From Coleophora flavipennella (Eukaryota; Arthropoda; Insecta; Lepidoptera; Coleophoridae), in contig OX369273.1 in NCBI GenBank assembly GCA_947284805.1, forward strand, positions 8,645,501 to 8,709,500: a stretch of 64,000 nt of DNA, in the 5' to 3' direction. The position numbers and the translations under genes were made by a program. Of the stretch, positions 53,383 to 63,979 are shown one piece after another; the stretch's first letter is position 1; each line of letters opens with the position of its first letter. Under the pieces are notes generated by a model that was not told where the DNA came from, searched no databases, and was given only the letters and a program-made list of their open reading frames with translations.

Positions 53383-53570
53383 TGTATGTATGTTTACTCA
53401 TTGCACGATATCTTCTAAACGGATTGATAGATTTTAGAGTGCAAGGTATCGTTAGGTTCGGCTTGATCCCGTTATTGACATAGGATACATTTTACCCGAT
53501 TTCCCAAGAAACAGAGGTAATGTTTTTATGCAGGCGTGTTTTTAATAAATTTTAAATTAAAAGTTATAGT
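53383..53570. repeat. Dispersed repeat (family J)
   Basis: The phrases gcacgatatcttctaaacggattgatag, gtgcaaggtatcgttaggttcg and gacataggatacattttacccga match 6290-6525 and, inverted, 62745-62880. A (taa)n microsatellite follows at ~53588-53607. Confidence 0.5.
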
Positions 53571-53811
53571 AGATACAATAGATATTCTAATAATAATAAT
53601 AATAATACCCAAAAAGTCAATGATAGAGTGGAAGAAACAATGAATAAAAGCGTACAGGTAGCGAAAACAAGTATAACTACAAATCGACCCTCTACATTTG
53701 CTCGCCAGTGTACTCCTGACTACAGCTGTTCACTGCTTATAGGTTTGTAACTTTATAACACAGCGATTTGTTCCCGATTCTTCCCACATTTTCATCTCAT
53801 CGAGCCCATAA

Positions 53812-54033
53812 AGCTTCGGTAGCGTTAAGCCTCGGGCCGCTACTTCCTGTCCGGGGGGTCGTGGTTCGAAAACATCGTGAGAAAACTTGCACACGCCTGC
53901 AAATAAACTAAAAGAATGTGTGTGAAGTTTACCAACCCGCATAGACCCGGCGTGGTTGACTAAGGCCCGATCGCCATAATTCAAGAAAGGCTCGAGCCCC
54001 TCGGTGGGTACGAATTATGAGCTGATATTATGA
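53812..54033 (+). mobile_element. SINE A with internal deletion
   Basis: A head (gcttcggtagcgttaagcc..tcgtggttcgaa) is fused to the body at aacatcgtgagaaaact, losing ~70 bp between the B-box and the body. The tail is gagctgatattatgatg. Confidence 0.75.
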
Positions 54034-54198
54034 TGATTCCACCCCATCGGTTTTTAGAACGTGTGCAAAAGAAGTAGGTAGGATTAATACGAATCGTGCT
54101 ATTAGAACACACGGTGGACACAAAAGCACAGATGAGATACTAGTTACAAAAATCGCACAAAAACACAAAGCAACATAATCATGTACGTGTATAACATA

Positions 54199-54646
54199 AT
54201 ATCAGCCGAAGGACGTCCACTGCTGGACATAGGCCTCCCCCAAGGATTTCCACGACGACCGGTGCTGCGCTGCCCGCATCCAGCGGCTTCCCGCGACCTT
54301 CACCAGGTCATCAGTCCACTGAGTGGGAGCCCTGCCTACACTACGTTTTCCGGTGCGTGGTCACCACTCGAGAACTTTACTGCCCCAACGGCAATCTGTT
54401 CTATGAGCAATGGCAATGTGCGCCGCCCACTGCCACTTAATTTAAGCAATTCTGAGAGCTACGTCGGATACTTTGGTTCTCCTACGGATCTCCTCGTTTC
54501 TGATTCGATCACGCAGAGAAACTCCGAGCATAGCACGCTCCATTGCCTTTTGGGTGACCCTGAAACAGTTCTTGAATCTGTCATCACTGGCAACACACAC
54601 TGGTCGATGACCTTGGTCTCAAGACACTGCGGTATCTGGGACGTAA
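54199..54646 (-). mobile_element. 448-bp 5'-truncated RTE copy with TSD
   Basis: Minus-orientation RTE 3' end covering the final ~145 codons. It is close to the intact element, with small deletions. GTGTATAACATA flanks it exactly at 54187-54198 and 54647-54658. The 157-aa plus-strand frame over it is antisense and spurious. 54659-55114 shows nothing recognisable. Confidence 0.9.
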
Positions 54647-55114
54647 GTGTATAACATATTTTCGCTAAAATGTACGAGTATGATGTAGTACGACCGCGGG
54701 TGATGCTAAGTGCAACACCAGGCTACCACCGTCTATCCCTTGGATAGCACGGTTAATTGTGCCACACGATAAGAAGAAGAAGATTTACCTTAACTTATTT
54801 CGTATAAAAGACTACGTACAAGTTAATTCACTCCAAGTTAATTTAAATTAGGTTATAAATCAGAGCCCAATCGTGGACTGTAGCAACACTGTAGCCGATT
54901 CGGACTAAATGATCCATCAACGTCTATCTTTGGACACCGAATCTTTTATCTGCTGGAATTTCAATCAAGCCTACCATTCTCTCTGGAATTTTGGACTAAA
55001 AGTGTTTGAAAGTGACAGAGCCGTTACGCTTTTTTAAATCGCACTTTAATCGACAATGTTTTTGACAAAAATATTTTTTTATTATCGTGGTGGACCTATA
55101 CAAGTGTAAAAACA

Positions 55115-55578
55115 AATGGTGTAGGAGCTGTTAACTGGGGCTTCTACTCATCATACTGAGCAAATTTCCCCAAAACATCCATAGTCAATTCTCAAAAAAA
55201 ATTCTGTAACGGACAAGAGTGCCCATGTGGAGTCAGCTCACAAACTATGACGCATTTATTGGCTTGCCCCGAGTGCCCGGACTCCTGCACAATGGTTGAC
55301 CTCTGGGGGGGCACTGATAGTAGCATACGCGTGGATTGGGCCAATAAGATACAAAGTAACTAAGTGTCCATATACAAACCATCGATTCGAAAAGAAGAAA
55401 AAAAAATTCGAAGCTCCATACAAAAATGCACAGAATTGGCCAATCAGCTGATCGTTTTGTATGAAGAGTTTAAAAAATTTTAGCGAATTTAGCAAACTTG
55501 TAGAACAAAAGTTGTTCATTATGATGAGTAGAGGCCTCAGTTAACGGGACCTACACCAATTTTGTTACATCCTGTATA
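55115..55578. repeat. Fold-back MITE-like element (family K), interrupted
   Basis: Left end aatggtgtaggagctgttaactggggcttctactcatcatactgag. Right end agttgttcattatgatgagtagaggcctcagttaacgggacctacacc. The ~170-bp stretch at 55203-55372 has no counterpart in other copies and carries LINE coding sequence. Confidence 0.7.
55203..55363 (+). pseudogene. LINE C-terminal zinc-finger-like fragment
   Basis: Open to a TAA stop. The translation contains CPCG, TMTHLLACPECPDSC and WANKI. The C-x-C...H-x-x-x-x-C arrangement ending a reverse-transcriptase ORF is typical of Jockey/CR1-like LINEs (family knowledge, no search). Only the last ~53 codons are present. Confidence 0.5.
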
Positions 55579-55639
55579 GTTACTTACCTACTCGCTTTAT
55601 TATGAACTTTTATGTTCCTATAGAAATGAGTATGCGGTT

Positions 55640-55706
55640 TATCATCATATCAGCTCATATACGTCCCCACCGAGGGGCTCGAGCCTACCCTGAATTAGGG
55701 CGATAC
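55640..55706 (-). mobile_element. SINE A 3' tip
   Basis: Inverted ~65-bp end (atcatcatatcagctcatatacgtcccc..gaattagggcgata). Confidence 0.7.
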
Positions 55707-55784
55707 GGTTTAAAGTACAAAACAATCAAATTATAGTCGGCTGTTACTTTATATTGAATAGATCTCTAGTTTCTACTTTTCATG

Positions 55785-56365
55785 GCTAAACAATTAAGTA
55801 AGATGACTGTCAAACTGCGAATTTTCATACAAACGGCGTTGGCGATTTTCACCTCTTCATCATCTTCATCATCATGTCAGCCGAAAAACCTCCACTGCTG
55901 GAAAAAGGCCTCCCCAAGGATTTCCACGACGACCGGTAATTTTTACCTCTTACATCAATTCAAACATTCATTTCAGAGAAAAATATTTTCATATAGAGTA
56001 TGAAATATCAATTCAATAATAATGGAAATAATGTCACTGTAACCAATCAAAAATTGGTCAAAATCGTTTAAATGTTAAGCGATTATGACCAATTTTTGAT
56101 AGGTTGGCAGTCAGAACGAAAGCTAGGTTTGTAGGTTTTTGTTCTTGCCATAATGAATAATAAGTTCAATTTTATTTTCGTTCACGTGTTTTCATACAAA
56201 TTTTGGCCATTACTTGTTTATTTTTCATCAGTTATTTAGAAAAACGAAGCATATTTATAAACTTAGCTTTTGTTCTGACTGTCAAACTATTAAAAATTGG
56301 TCAAAATCAGTTAACTTTTAAGAGATGAAAATCACCTTCGCCGTTTGTATGCACAGTTTAATTTT
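55785..56365. repeat. Fold-back element carrying an RTE insertion
   Basis: Outer arms: cgaattttcatacaaacggcgttggcgattttcacctctt at the left versus agagatgaaaatcaccttcgccgtttgtatgcacag at the right. Inner arms: gaccaatttttgataggttggcagtcagaac versus gttctgactgtcaaactattaaaaattggtc. The left outer arm is interrupted by an 81-bp RTE copy. Confidence 0.7.
55858..55938 (-). mobile_element. 81-bp RTE 3' tip with TSD
   Basis: Minus-orientation RTE end (catcatcttcatcatcatgtcagccg...gaccggta). ATTTTCACCTCTT (55845-55857) and ATTTTTACCTCTT (55939-55951) are the two target copies with one difference. The other arm of the host palindrome shows the sequence before insertion. Confidence 0.8.
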
Positions 56366-56457
56366 CGCCGAGGAATCAGTCCTCTTAAACTAGTCGTGTT
56401 ACTCCTGATGTGCGACTGATTTTTTAATGCAAATCGATGTTCACCATTTTTAAAATA

Positions 56458-56545
56458 ATCCGGTCAAGTGCGAGTGCCCGCTGACAGACAGACGGGCGAA
56501 CAGACAGCGGAAGCTTAGTAAAAGGGCCCCGTTAATCACCCTTTG
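56458..56545. repeat. Family L fragment
   Basis: The phrases ccggtcaagtgcgagtgcc, gacagacagacgg and aagggccccgttaatcaccctttgggg are compressed versions of the family L ends. Confidence 0.4.
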
Positions 56546-56765
56546 GGGAAAGTATATATATTAGTACTAACATACAGTATGGACACTCCCTGCCGCTCTC
56601 TATGCTGCGACCTCACCCCCTCGTCATTCAGATTGATACAGATTGGTTACAGTTTGGTTGTCGAACGTATAGGATTTCGCCGCCAATTTGTTTGTTCCGT
56701 CATTCATTTTTTGAAATGTTATTTTTGGCCCGTTGTATGAAGTGTCCAGGGTGTGCTTTGGGTGT
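56545..56765 (+). repeat. Dispersed repeat (family D), copy 3
   Basis: Runs from aagtatatatattagtactaacatacag to cccgttgtatgaagtgtccagggtgtg. Best-preserved forward copy, framed by the same two ends as 63112-63340 (inverted). Confidence 0.7.
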
Positions 56766-56785
56766 ACGGATCCCTTAAATCGTAA

Positions 56786-57097
56786 TCATCATCATATCAG
56801 CTTAAAATCGTCCAATTGCTGGACGAAGGCCTCCCCCAAGGATTTCCACGACGACCGATCCTGCGCTGCCCGTATCTATCGGCTTCCCGCGATCTTCACC
56901 AGGTCGTCGGTCCACCGCGTGGGAGGTCTTCTTACGCTACGTTTTCCGGTGCGCGGTCTCCACTCGAGAACTTTACTGCCCCACCGGCAATCTATTTCAC
57001 GAGCTATGTACTCTGCCCACTGCCACTTCAGTTTAGCGATTCTGTGAGCTATGTCGGTTACGTTGATTCTCCTGCGGATCTCCTCGTTTCTGATTCG
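56786..57097 (-). mobile_element. 312-bp 5'-truncated RTE copy with TSD
   Basis: RTE 3' end in minus orientation up to the region of residue ~920. ATCGTAA at 56779-56785 recurs at 57098-57104. Plus-strand frames here (56733-57226) are antisense shadows. Confidence 0.85.
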
Positions 57098-57435
57098 ATC
57101 GTAAATTTTGACGCAAATAGTATTTTATTTAAAATCTTCGTTCATCGTAAGACCTTAATGAAACTTGAACCCTTAAAGTGCGAAGTCTGTCAAGAACAAT
57201 CCCGTTTGATCCCCGTATTTAATTAAAGGCATTATATAACTTTCGCCTTGTGATAATATACAACACGAAAACCTTTTATAAAGTTCCCTTAGTGGTTAAG
57301 TACTTAATTATTGTATTTTAGGTGATAAAGGTTTCTTAATCAATTATCATCATTGTTCTTTATTCATTCTTGTTCAACTCAGTTTAGTTTCTATTTCAAA
57401 AACAACAAAGCAATTAATTATTCGATTTGACGTGA

Positions 57436-57842
57436 TCGAATCAGATATGAGGAGATCCGCAGGAAAACAAAAGTAACCGGCAAAGCTCACAGTATCGCTA
57501 CACAGGGCACTGCCCAAGATATAGCTTGTAGAACTGACGGATGTCGGGGCAGTAAAGTTATCAGTGGCAAAGACGTAACGCAAGCAGGCGTTGGTCCGAC
57601 GACCTGGTAAAGGTCGCCAGAAGACACTGGATGGATATGTCTTTGTGGAAATAAAAAAGTGACAAATTAAACCCCTGCCAATATGGATAACACACCAAAA
57701 AACGGCCCCCTAGTCCCCGGCGGCCCCACTTTTCCTGGCTGTCGCGGGAATTCGCTGGATGAGGGCAACGCAAGACCGGTCGTCGTAAAAATCCTTGGGT
57801 ACGCCTTTGTCCAACAGTGGACGTCTTTCGGTTGATATGATG
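57436..57842 (+). pseudogene. Rearranged RTE relic (C-terminal, N-terminal and 3' pieces)
   Basis: Positions 57436-57638 match the RTE C-terminal coding region. Positions ~57690-57735 match the N-terminal linker of the same ORF (aaaaaacggccccctagtcc, readable as NGPLVPGGP). Positions 57736-57842 return to the very 3' end (gatgagggcaacgcaagaccgg...ggttgatatgatga). The order is scrambled, so recombination or a nested insertion occurred. Confidence 0.65.
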
Positions 57843-58380
57843 AACAAATTAAAAGTTACAAAACCAGCAATTAAAAAAGTTTTTTCACAATCACTACTCC
57901 AAACTAATTTTCTATGTCTTTCAAGATCCTTATTAAAAAGTATCACAACTGCACATTTCTACGTGGTACAGCCTGCAGTTACACAGCGGCGCTATGCAAG
58001 TAATTTCATCTAATTAAAAATATTTTATGCATTTCCTGTTTCTTTTCCTACTCGACCCAAATCCATTAAATTCCATAAAACTTAAATGAAAAGTACATTC
58101 AAGCTAAGCCGACAGCTGATAGTCGTATCTATCTGGTATATTAATTAAGCATCCCGAGATTCTACTGAATAAGGGCACTGCACTATTCCCGCGGGCTTTC
58201 CCGCGTTAGATGTAAACATAGTACAAGAAAACAGTTATTACAGGCGCCCGAGGCGCGCGCCCAAAATGATGCGTTTTGGGCGCTCTATAGAATTTATATG
58301 CAACAAATTATACTACGCACAGCGGGCACTTATCGTTACAAAGAAATTCATACAAATTTATAAAACATTAGCATTTATGT

Positions 58381-58525
58381 GTTCCGGCTTGAAATAAGAT
58401 AGACAGGGGATCTGTCAAGGAATGGGAATCTTGGTAAGCCCGCTTCCATCTTCAGCATCATCGTCACTTACCATCAGGTGAGATGATGCCAAGAGCTTAT
58501 CAATTGAGGATAAAAAAAGAAGAAT
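58381..58525 (+). mobile_element. SINE B 3' fragment
   Basis: Runs from gttccggcttgaaataagatag to aattgaggataaaaaaagaag, with the tgatgcc subfamily variant also seen at 6767-7092. The flanks 57843-58380 and 58526-58995 show no gene. A cccgcgggctttcccgcg at ~58188-58205 may be a family E tip. Confidence 0.7.
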
Positions 58526-58995
58526 AAAATGTAGCCCACATGGATGACACGCAACGTTATTTTTTTATTCCGATAACGTTAGCCATAATTTGTTACAGCC
58601 ACGGGAGTTCCCCTGCCGAGTCGAGCACGGCTGCACTATCCTTTTCTCAAAACAACTCACGGCACTTTAAGCCCCCCATATCATTGTTTTTGATTTAAGT
58701 GTAAGTCTCAAATTTTAGTAACCAATAGTAGTTACTGAACTTACATGTACCCCTAAATTATAGGTTTGTACCTAATATAGTTTGCGAAATATCTCAAGTC
58801 AATGTTTCCTTATTTTGTCACTGACTTACTGACTCACCGATCATCAAAAGTACTTCTTCTAGTTTACCAAAACACTTGAAATTCGATACAATGATAGAGG
58901 TTTTAGTAACCAAACAAAGGAAAATTTCAGATTTTTCTAATAGAAATTTCATTGAAAACGGTTGAGTACTTGTATAGGAAATAAACGAAAACAAA

Positions 58996-59335
58996 ATAAC
59001 CCGGCCATGTGCGAGTCAGAGCCGCACACACAGGGTTCCGTACCATCATACTAGATGGCGCTAGTTTCACGTTTCAAAAACCATCATACTAGATGGCGCT
59101 AGTTTCTTCATGTTTAAAAAAACTGTTTTTTTTGTATGGTGACCCACCTTATTTTTTCACTTTTTCTAATTTTTTGTATTTTTTGTTAAAGCGGCAACAG
59201 AAATACATCATCGGTGAAAATTTCAGCTGTCCAGCTATTACGGTTCATGAAATACAGCCTGGTGACAGACGGACGGACAGTGGAGTTTTGTAATAGGGTC
59301 CCGTTTTTACCCTTTGGGTACGAAACCCTAAAAAC
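58996..59335 (-). mobile_element. Dispersed repeat (family L), inverse
   Basis: It starts acccggccatgtgcgagtcagagcc and ends ggtcccgtttttaccctttgggtacgaaacccta. The tactagatggcgctagttt phrase is duplicated (59048-59105). Confidence 0.55.
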
Positions 59336-59749
59336 GTAACAAAATTGTACTTACTTGATACTATGTGGTTTTTAACGTGTTTAGCGGTTCCAATCATGTT
59401 TCGATATTTTGTACATGTTTGACAGCTTTATTAGAGAACAATCTTTTTTGTACCACGGCTATAGACGCTCTTCGACGCTGCAACCTGGAATTTATGCAGC
59501 TATATTTGAGGTCGGAAAACTTAGCTGGAGCTTGTAAAATATCTGGGGATTCAATTAAAATTTTAATTGTTTTTCGAGTTTGCAGCAAAATTTTCGATAT
59601 TTCCGACCAACAAGACTTTTTTCCGATTTGAAATAGGTTGGGCACACCACAAAGTACAAAGTCATCTGTGACACGAGTTCCAAGTAGTTACAACATCAGG
59701 TAGCTATTGTGAGTCTAAATCAGTTTGAAAGCTACTATACTCAGCTCAT

Positions 59750-59831
59750 ACCAATAGCCCTACATTTCATTTATAGCTGTTTCTATGACAGTATGAAGAA
59801 ACAGCTATAAATGAAATGTAGGGCTATTGGT
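59750..59831. repeat. Perfect 35-bp inverted repeat (hairpin, 12-nt loop)
   Basis: Arm 59750-59784 (accaatagccctacat...gctgtttct) is an exact reverse complement of 59797-59831. The loop is atgacagtatga. Perfect pairing over 35 bp among otherwise decayed repeats is unusual. It could form a long hairpin RNA or DNA cruciform, or be a very recent fold-back insertion. No coding content. Confidence 0.9.
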
Positions 59832-60090
59832 GTCCGCGAATAACTTCCTCCTTTATGAACCGATTTTGATGATTTTTTTTTTTAATTAAAAATTTGAGTG
59901 CGTTTGACTGCAACTCACCTGATTATTTTTTTGTTGGAAAGGCGATATTCCAACCTACTATAATACTTATCCTTCAGCACATGATAAGGAAACCAGGATC
60001 TGATATCTGATGATGGCATCCCAGAGAAATCGAAGGGAATATTCAAAAATCGTAGTGGCTACAAGTGCGCGTGAAGTCGGTTTTTTTTTG
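59832..60090 (+). repeat. Dispersed repeat (family G)
   Basis: The phrases ataacttcctcctttatgaaccgattttgatga, ccaggatctgatatctgatgatggcatccc and gtggctacaagtgcgcgtgaagtcgg are of a type I know from other lepidopteran loci. Only one copy is in the window. 60091-60734 includes a 73-codon frame (60268-60489) with no recognisable family, which I do not support as a gene. Confidence 0.35.
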
Positions 60091-60734
60091 TTTAAAATTA
60101 TTCAAAGCAGATATTGCTTATTACTTCTAAGTTCTGAAACATACAGGGGAAGTGAGATTGGTCAAGAACATCTGACTCAAGGGTCGTCTTTTAAGAAATG
60201 TTTAAGAAAATGTTGTATTTGAGCTAAGTATTCAAAAATAATCACGCTCTAAAAATTTTTTAGGGACATGCTTTTATTTCAGTTCAAGTCCAGTCCACTA
60301 GTTATTGGCCGGCCATCATCAGGCTGTACTATTATGGGTCGTGCATTAATGGGTTTGACACTCATTATTGCCTGTTTCGAAATTCAAAAGCACAGTAGAT
60401 TCCCACTGAAAACAATAAACGATCCTGAGACCTTGATGGATTCCACCTCCGAAGTTCACCATCATATTAACTTCAGAATACCAAAATAATCTTTGGTCAT
60501 CGGTAATAAGGCTTCATACTAAATTTCAGCTTAATCGGACCCCTGGAAAGCACTCTAAAATCAATTGCAAGATATACTAACAAGGTAAGTTAAATAAAAG
60601 ATTGTAATTAAAATTGAGAAAGGTTTTTTGGCATCAGTGCCAAAACCACATCCTTATAAGTAATAAATGATAACAAAAATCCAAAGATCTTATGTTTATG
60701 TAGTGGGAAACTGGTTAAATTAGCCATTGAATGA

Positions 60735-61175
60735 ACTATCTAGCCGGTTCATTGAATGGCGACATTAAGATTTAATGACTAGGCGTTGATTGAACAAGCG
60801 TCACTCAAAGTTCAACTAGTTGGCTGATTATAAGCTAGCCCTTTGAACATGGCGGACGTAAAATCCTATACAGCGAAAAAGGAGTTGACGAAAATTAGTT
60901 TTTTCTAAAAAACTGTAAATATAAGCGAGCCAAGTGAGCGATATTAGGTTCGGTCAGGTTTGATTGATGATACAGTCAAAGAGCCCCCTAGCAGAAAGCT
61001 CCGCAGAAGAAAAAATCATCGGTTTTTTATTCGGAGTATATTCGGAATATCCCATTCAATGACTTGGCTAAATGACGTTAAGCAAAGTCGTTAAACGTTC
61101 CATTAACGACTTGGCCAGTAAAGTTGTTCTTTAGTCATTCAATTGAATGTCGACATTCAATCAAGGGGCTAGCCT
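60735..61175. repeat. MITE-like element with ~40-bp inverted ends
   Basis: The left end (ctagccggttcattgaatgg, cgacattaagatttaatgacta) is mirrored by the right end (tagtcattcaattgaatgtc, gacattcaatcaaggggctag). Inner pieces such as caacta/acgacttgg also look inverted. The centre has gaacatggcggacg. No frame. Confidence 0.65.
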
Positions 61176-61191
61176 TTCATTCAAATCGCAG

Positions 61192-61270
61192 ATTTTACGT
61201 GGCAGGATTTGAATCACGACCTCCAGGACAGGACGCGGTGGCCCTAGCCGTTACGCCATCGATGCACTCC
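61192..61270 (-). mobile_element. SINE A head fragment
   Basis: The stretch acgtggcaggatttgaatcacgacctcc..gtggccctagccgttacgccatcgatgc is the complement of the SINE A tRNA-like head. The body is missing. 61271-62285 shows no recognisable feature. Confidence 0.65.
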
Positions 61271-62289
61271 GACCAAACTCATTTGAGCTAAAATATATTT
61301 TCAATATCAAAACTGTCAATTCTATTATAGTAGAAGTCGAGATATACCCACTTTTTTGAGTACCTAACATGCAGTTAATTATTCCTTAGTCCCACTAATG
61401 TAAAATGACAAAAACCACAACGCTAGTACGTAGCTTCTGTTAGTTCATGTGCAGAGGAACCTTGGAATTAAAAGGCCAAAGTAGTAGTCACACATGTCCA
61501 ACTTTGCTCACCACTGCAGAATACACATGCAGTATGACAGGGGATGGTCATAAAATTGCCTGGACAACGGCAATTACGGTTATAGCCGTCATGAGTGCCT
61601 TGTGCTAGAATTAGCGCCCCAACAGTGGCGCCCCCTGGGATGCATGACGTTTACCAGTGCGGCGACGTTAATTACGGCTCGCGCTTGCGTGTCGTTAAGT
61701 AAATGTTAAACTTTAAGGTGAGGCATGTAAGGGTAAATTTTGCTATGGATACTGGAGAGTGATAGAGTTAAAGTTATGTTCTAATATATGTTAAAGTTAA
61801 CTTACCTCAATGTAGGAATACCCAATTGGCATTGCTGAGCTTTTAGAAGGCACAAAATTATAGAAACCATTTGGCGATATTATGTTATTCAATTTAATAT
61901 TGTAAAAAAAAATGTAAGTTAATTAATTTATACATCGTCAAATCTATATCAATTTAATACTTAGGTCGGGAGTTTGTTGAGCCTCTGCCCTAATAATTAT
62001 CTTTAAGAAATTGTATTTTGGTTCACTACCTATATGTTTCTTATAACCAATATTGTTGTATATTTTTTATTTAATACTAAGGTTGTTTTTTCAGTGTTTG
62101 AGCCTGTGAAAACAAAACTATTCATATTTTAAAATCCTTAAAATAGCATAAATGTTTTTTAAAACAATTTTTTATATTTTTTTATAAATTAGGTTATAGC
62201 AATTTCAACTTAGATATCTAGTAATTTTAAGATTTTAAAATATCCTTGACACATTCAAAAACTTTGCGTAATAGGGATCGCAGAAGATA

Positions 62290-62700
62290 AACTATGACTT
62301 AAAAATTAATTTATTTATTTATTTTATTTCATATAAAAGTAACATTACAGATTTGCATCCAAGTTATTACATTACAACATTAATTGGTAGTAATTTATAA
62401 GTTAAAAATGAACTTAAACTCAAAATAAGTATAAACACATTATATTACAATTTAGGATAAAATATCTAAGTAATAAATGTGCCATTCTCACACTCACAAT
62501 ATCTAAGACATGCACTTAATATCACCGGCCATCCGTCAAAAAAGAAGTCATAGTGCGGGCACGACTTGCCAAGCACGTTAAGGTGATGCAGCGCGCGATA
62601 TAACGGCGGGAAAATAATATCTTCAACTAATCGAAATCTAAAATCTGCCAAAAATAACATAATATAATCTCTACGACTGTAACAGAGTCGACCTAAGTAT
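62290..62700 (-). pseudogene. Probable retroelement 3' end with coding remnant
   Basis: On the minus strand a 64-codon frame (62466-62660) contains FRLVEDIIFPPLYRALHHLN, then GKSCPHYDFF. A long AT-rich tail ends in repeated ttattta (plus strand ~62310-62330, A-rich on the minus strand). I recall near-identical phrases as a repeated sequence in lepidopteran genomes but cannot assign the class. Probably a relic. Confidence 0.35.
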
Positions 62701-62744
62701 TATAATAAATTAAATTAAAAATGTAATAAAAACACGACTGCAAA

Positions 62745-62880
62745 AAACATTACTCTTCTATTTTTTGGAAGTCAAGTAAAATGTATCCTATGTCAGTTAT
62801 GGGATCAAGACGAATCTAACAATACCTCGCACTCTAAAATGTTTAGAAGATATTATGGAATAAAACAAAACATACATACA
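62745..62880. repeat. Dispersed repeat (family J), inverse
   Basis: The phrases aaaatgtatcctatgtcagttatggg and cgaatctaacaatacctcgcactctaaaat are the complement of the 53.4-kb copy. Confidence 0.45.
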
Positions 62881-63111
62881 TAAGAGCTAAAAAACAATAC
62901 ACTTCTTTTTTGTGGGCATTCGTGTAGTTAGCAATTATCTGGAGAACATGACTACACAGCATTAATTATTTAATTAGCGCCCCACTTGTGCTCACTGAGT
63001 ACGCATACTACCTCTCCAGGAATATAAATGTAGTCCACTAGCTAGGCGAATAGAGGTCCTGGGAAATGGGAATGTGTTAATGTAGGTACAGCTTAGGTTA
63101 TTACTTTTAAA

Positions 63112-63340
63112 TACTGCACGAAACCACACCCTGGACACTTCATACAACGGGCCAGAAATGACATTTCAAAAAAGGATTGACGGAACAAACAAAGCGAAAT
63201 CCTATACGTTCGACAACCAAACCAACCAATCTGTATCAATCTGGGTGACGAGAGGGTGAGGTTGCAATCTAGAGAGCGGCAGGGAATGTCCATATAGGTA
63301 CTTAATGTTAGTACTAATATATATACTTTGACGAAACTAT
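63112..63340 (-). repeat. Dispersed repeat (family D), copy 4
   Basis: Inverse copy: ccacaccctggacacttcatacaacggg ... aatctagagagcggcagggaatgtcc ... taatgttagtactaatatatatactttg. 63341-63576 shows nothing recognisable. Confidence 0.7.
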
Positions 63341-63576
63341 TATATGAAACTGATATTTTTTTCTTATGTTACCTATCCTTCCATACTGTGGACTATGTAT
63401 CTATTAATTGATTAACCATAAAATCAGTTTGAAATGATTTTCAGTCAGAAAATTAATATTTTAAGAATCCTTACGTCCATTAATCTATCGACAGACTAAG
63501 CTTAAGCTTCAACAATCCTAATTAAATCTATCTAACGATAGATTACATTAGAGTAGATTTCATCGGTTTCGTTCGA

Positions 63577-63880
63577 TAGCCTCGGTGGCGTAATGGGAAG
63601 GGCCGCTACCTCTTGTCCGGGAGGTCGTGGTTCAAATCCTGCCACGTACCAATGTGTTTTTGAATTTCGATTGCGTATGTTTATCCGACGCTCTTACGGC
63701 GAAAGAAAACATCGCGAGGAAATCTGCACACGCCTGCGAAAAACTCGAAGGTTGTGTGTGAAGTCGACCAACACGCACTGGACCCGCGTAGACGACTAAG
63801 GCCCGATCGCCCTAGTTCAGGGTAGGCTCGAGCCCCTCGGTGGGGACGTAAATATCAGCTGATATGATGATGATGAGGTA
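63577..63880 (+). mobile_element. SINE A, full-length
   Basis: Head cctcggtggcgtaatggg, B-box ggttcaaatcc near 63630, the full body, and tail cagctgatatgatgatgatga. The 68-aa frame across it is a SINE shadow. Confidence 0.85.
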
Positions 63881-63979
63881 AGATTTATTTATATAAAAGA
63901 TAAAACGTCATGTAGATAGAGACACTGAAAAACCTTAGAGTGGAGAAATTAAGTATTATTTTCTATTTATTTAGGTAAA

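Noticed and set aside
60268..60489. 73-codon frame as a small host gene
   Set aside because: No recognisable family, promoter, splice sites or conservation evidence, and it sits among dispersed repeats.
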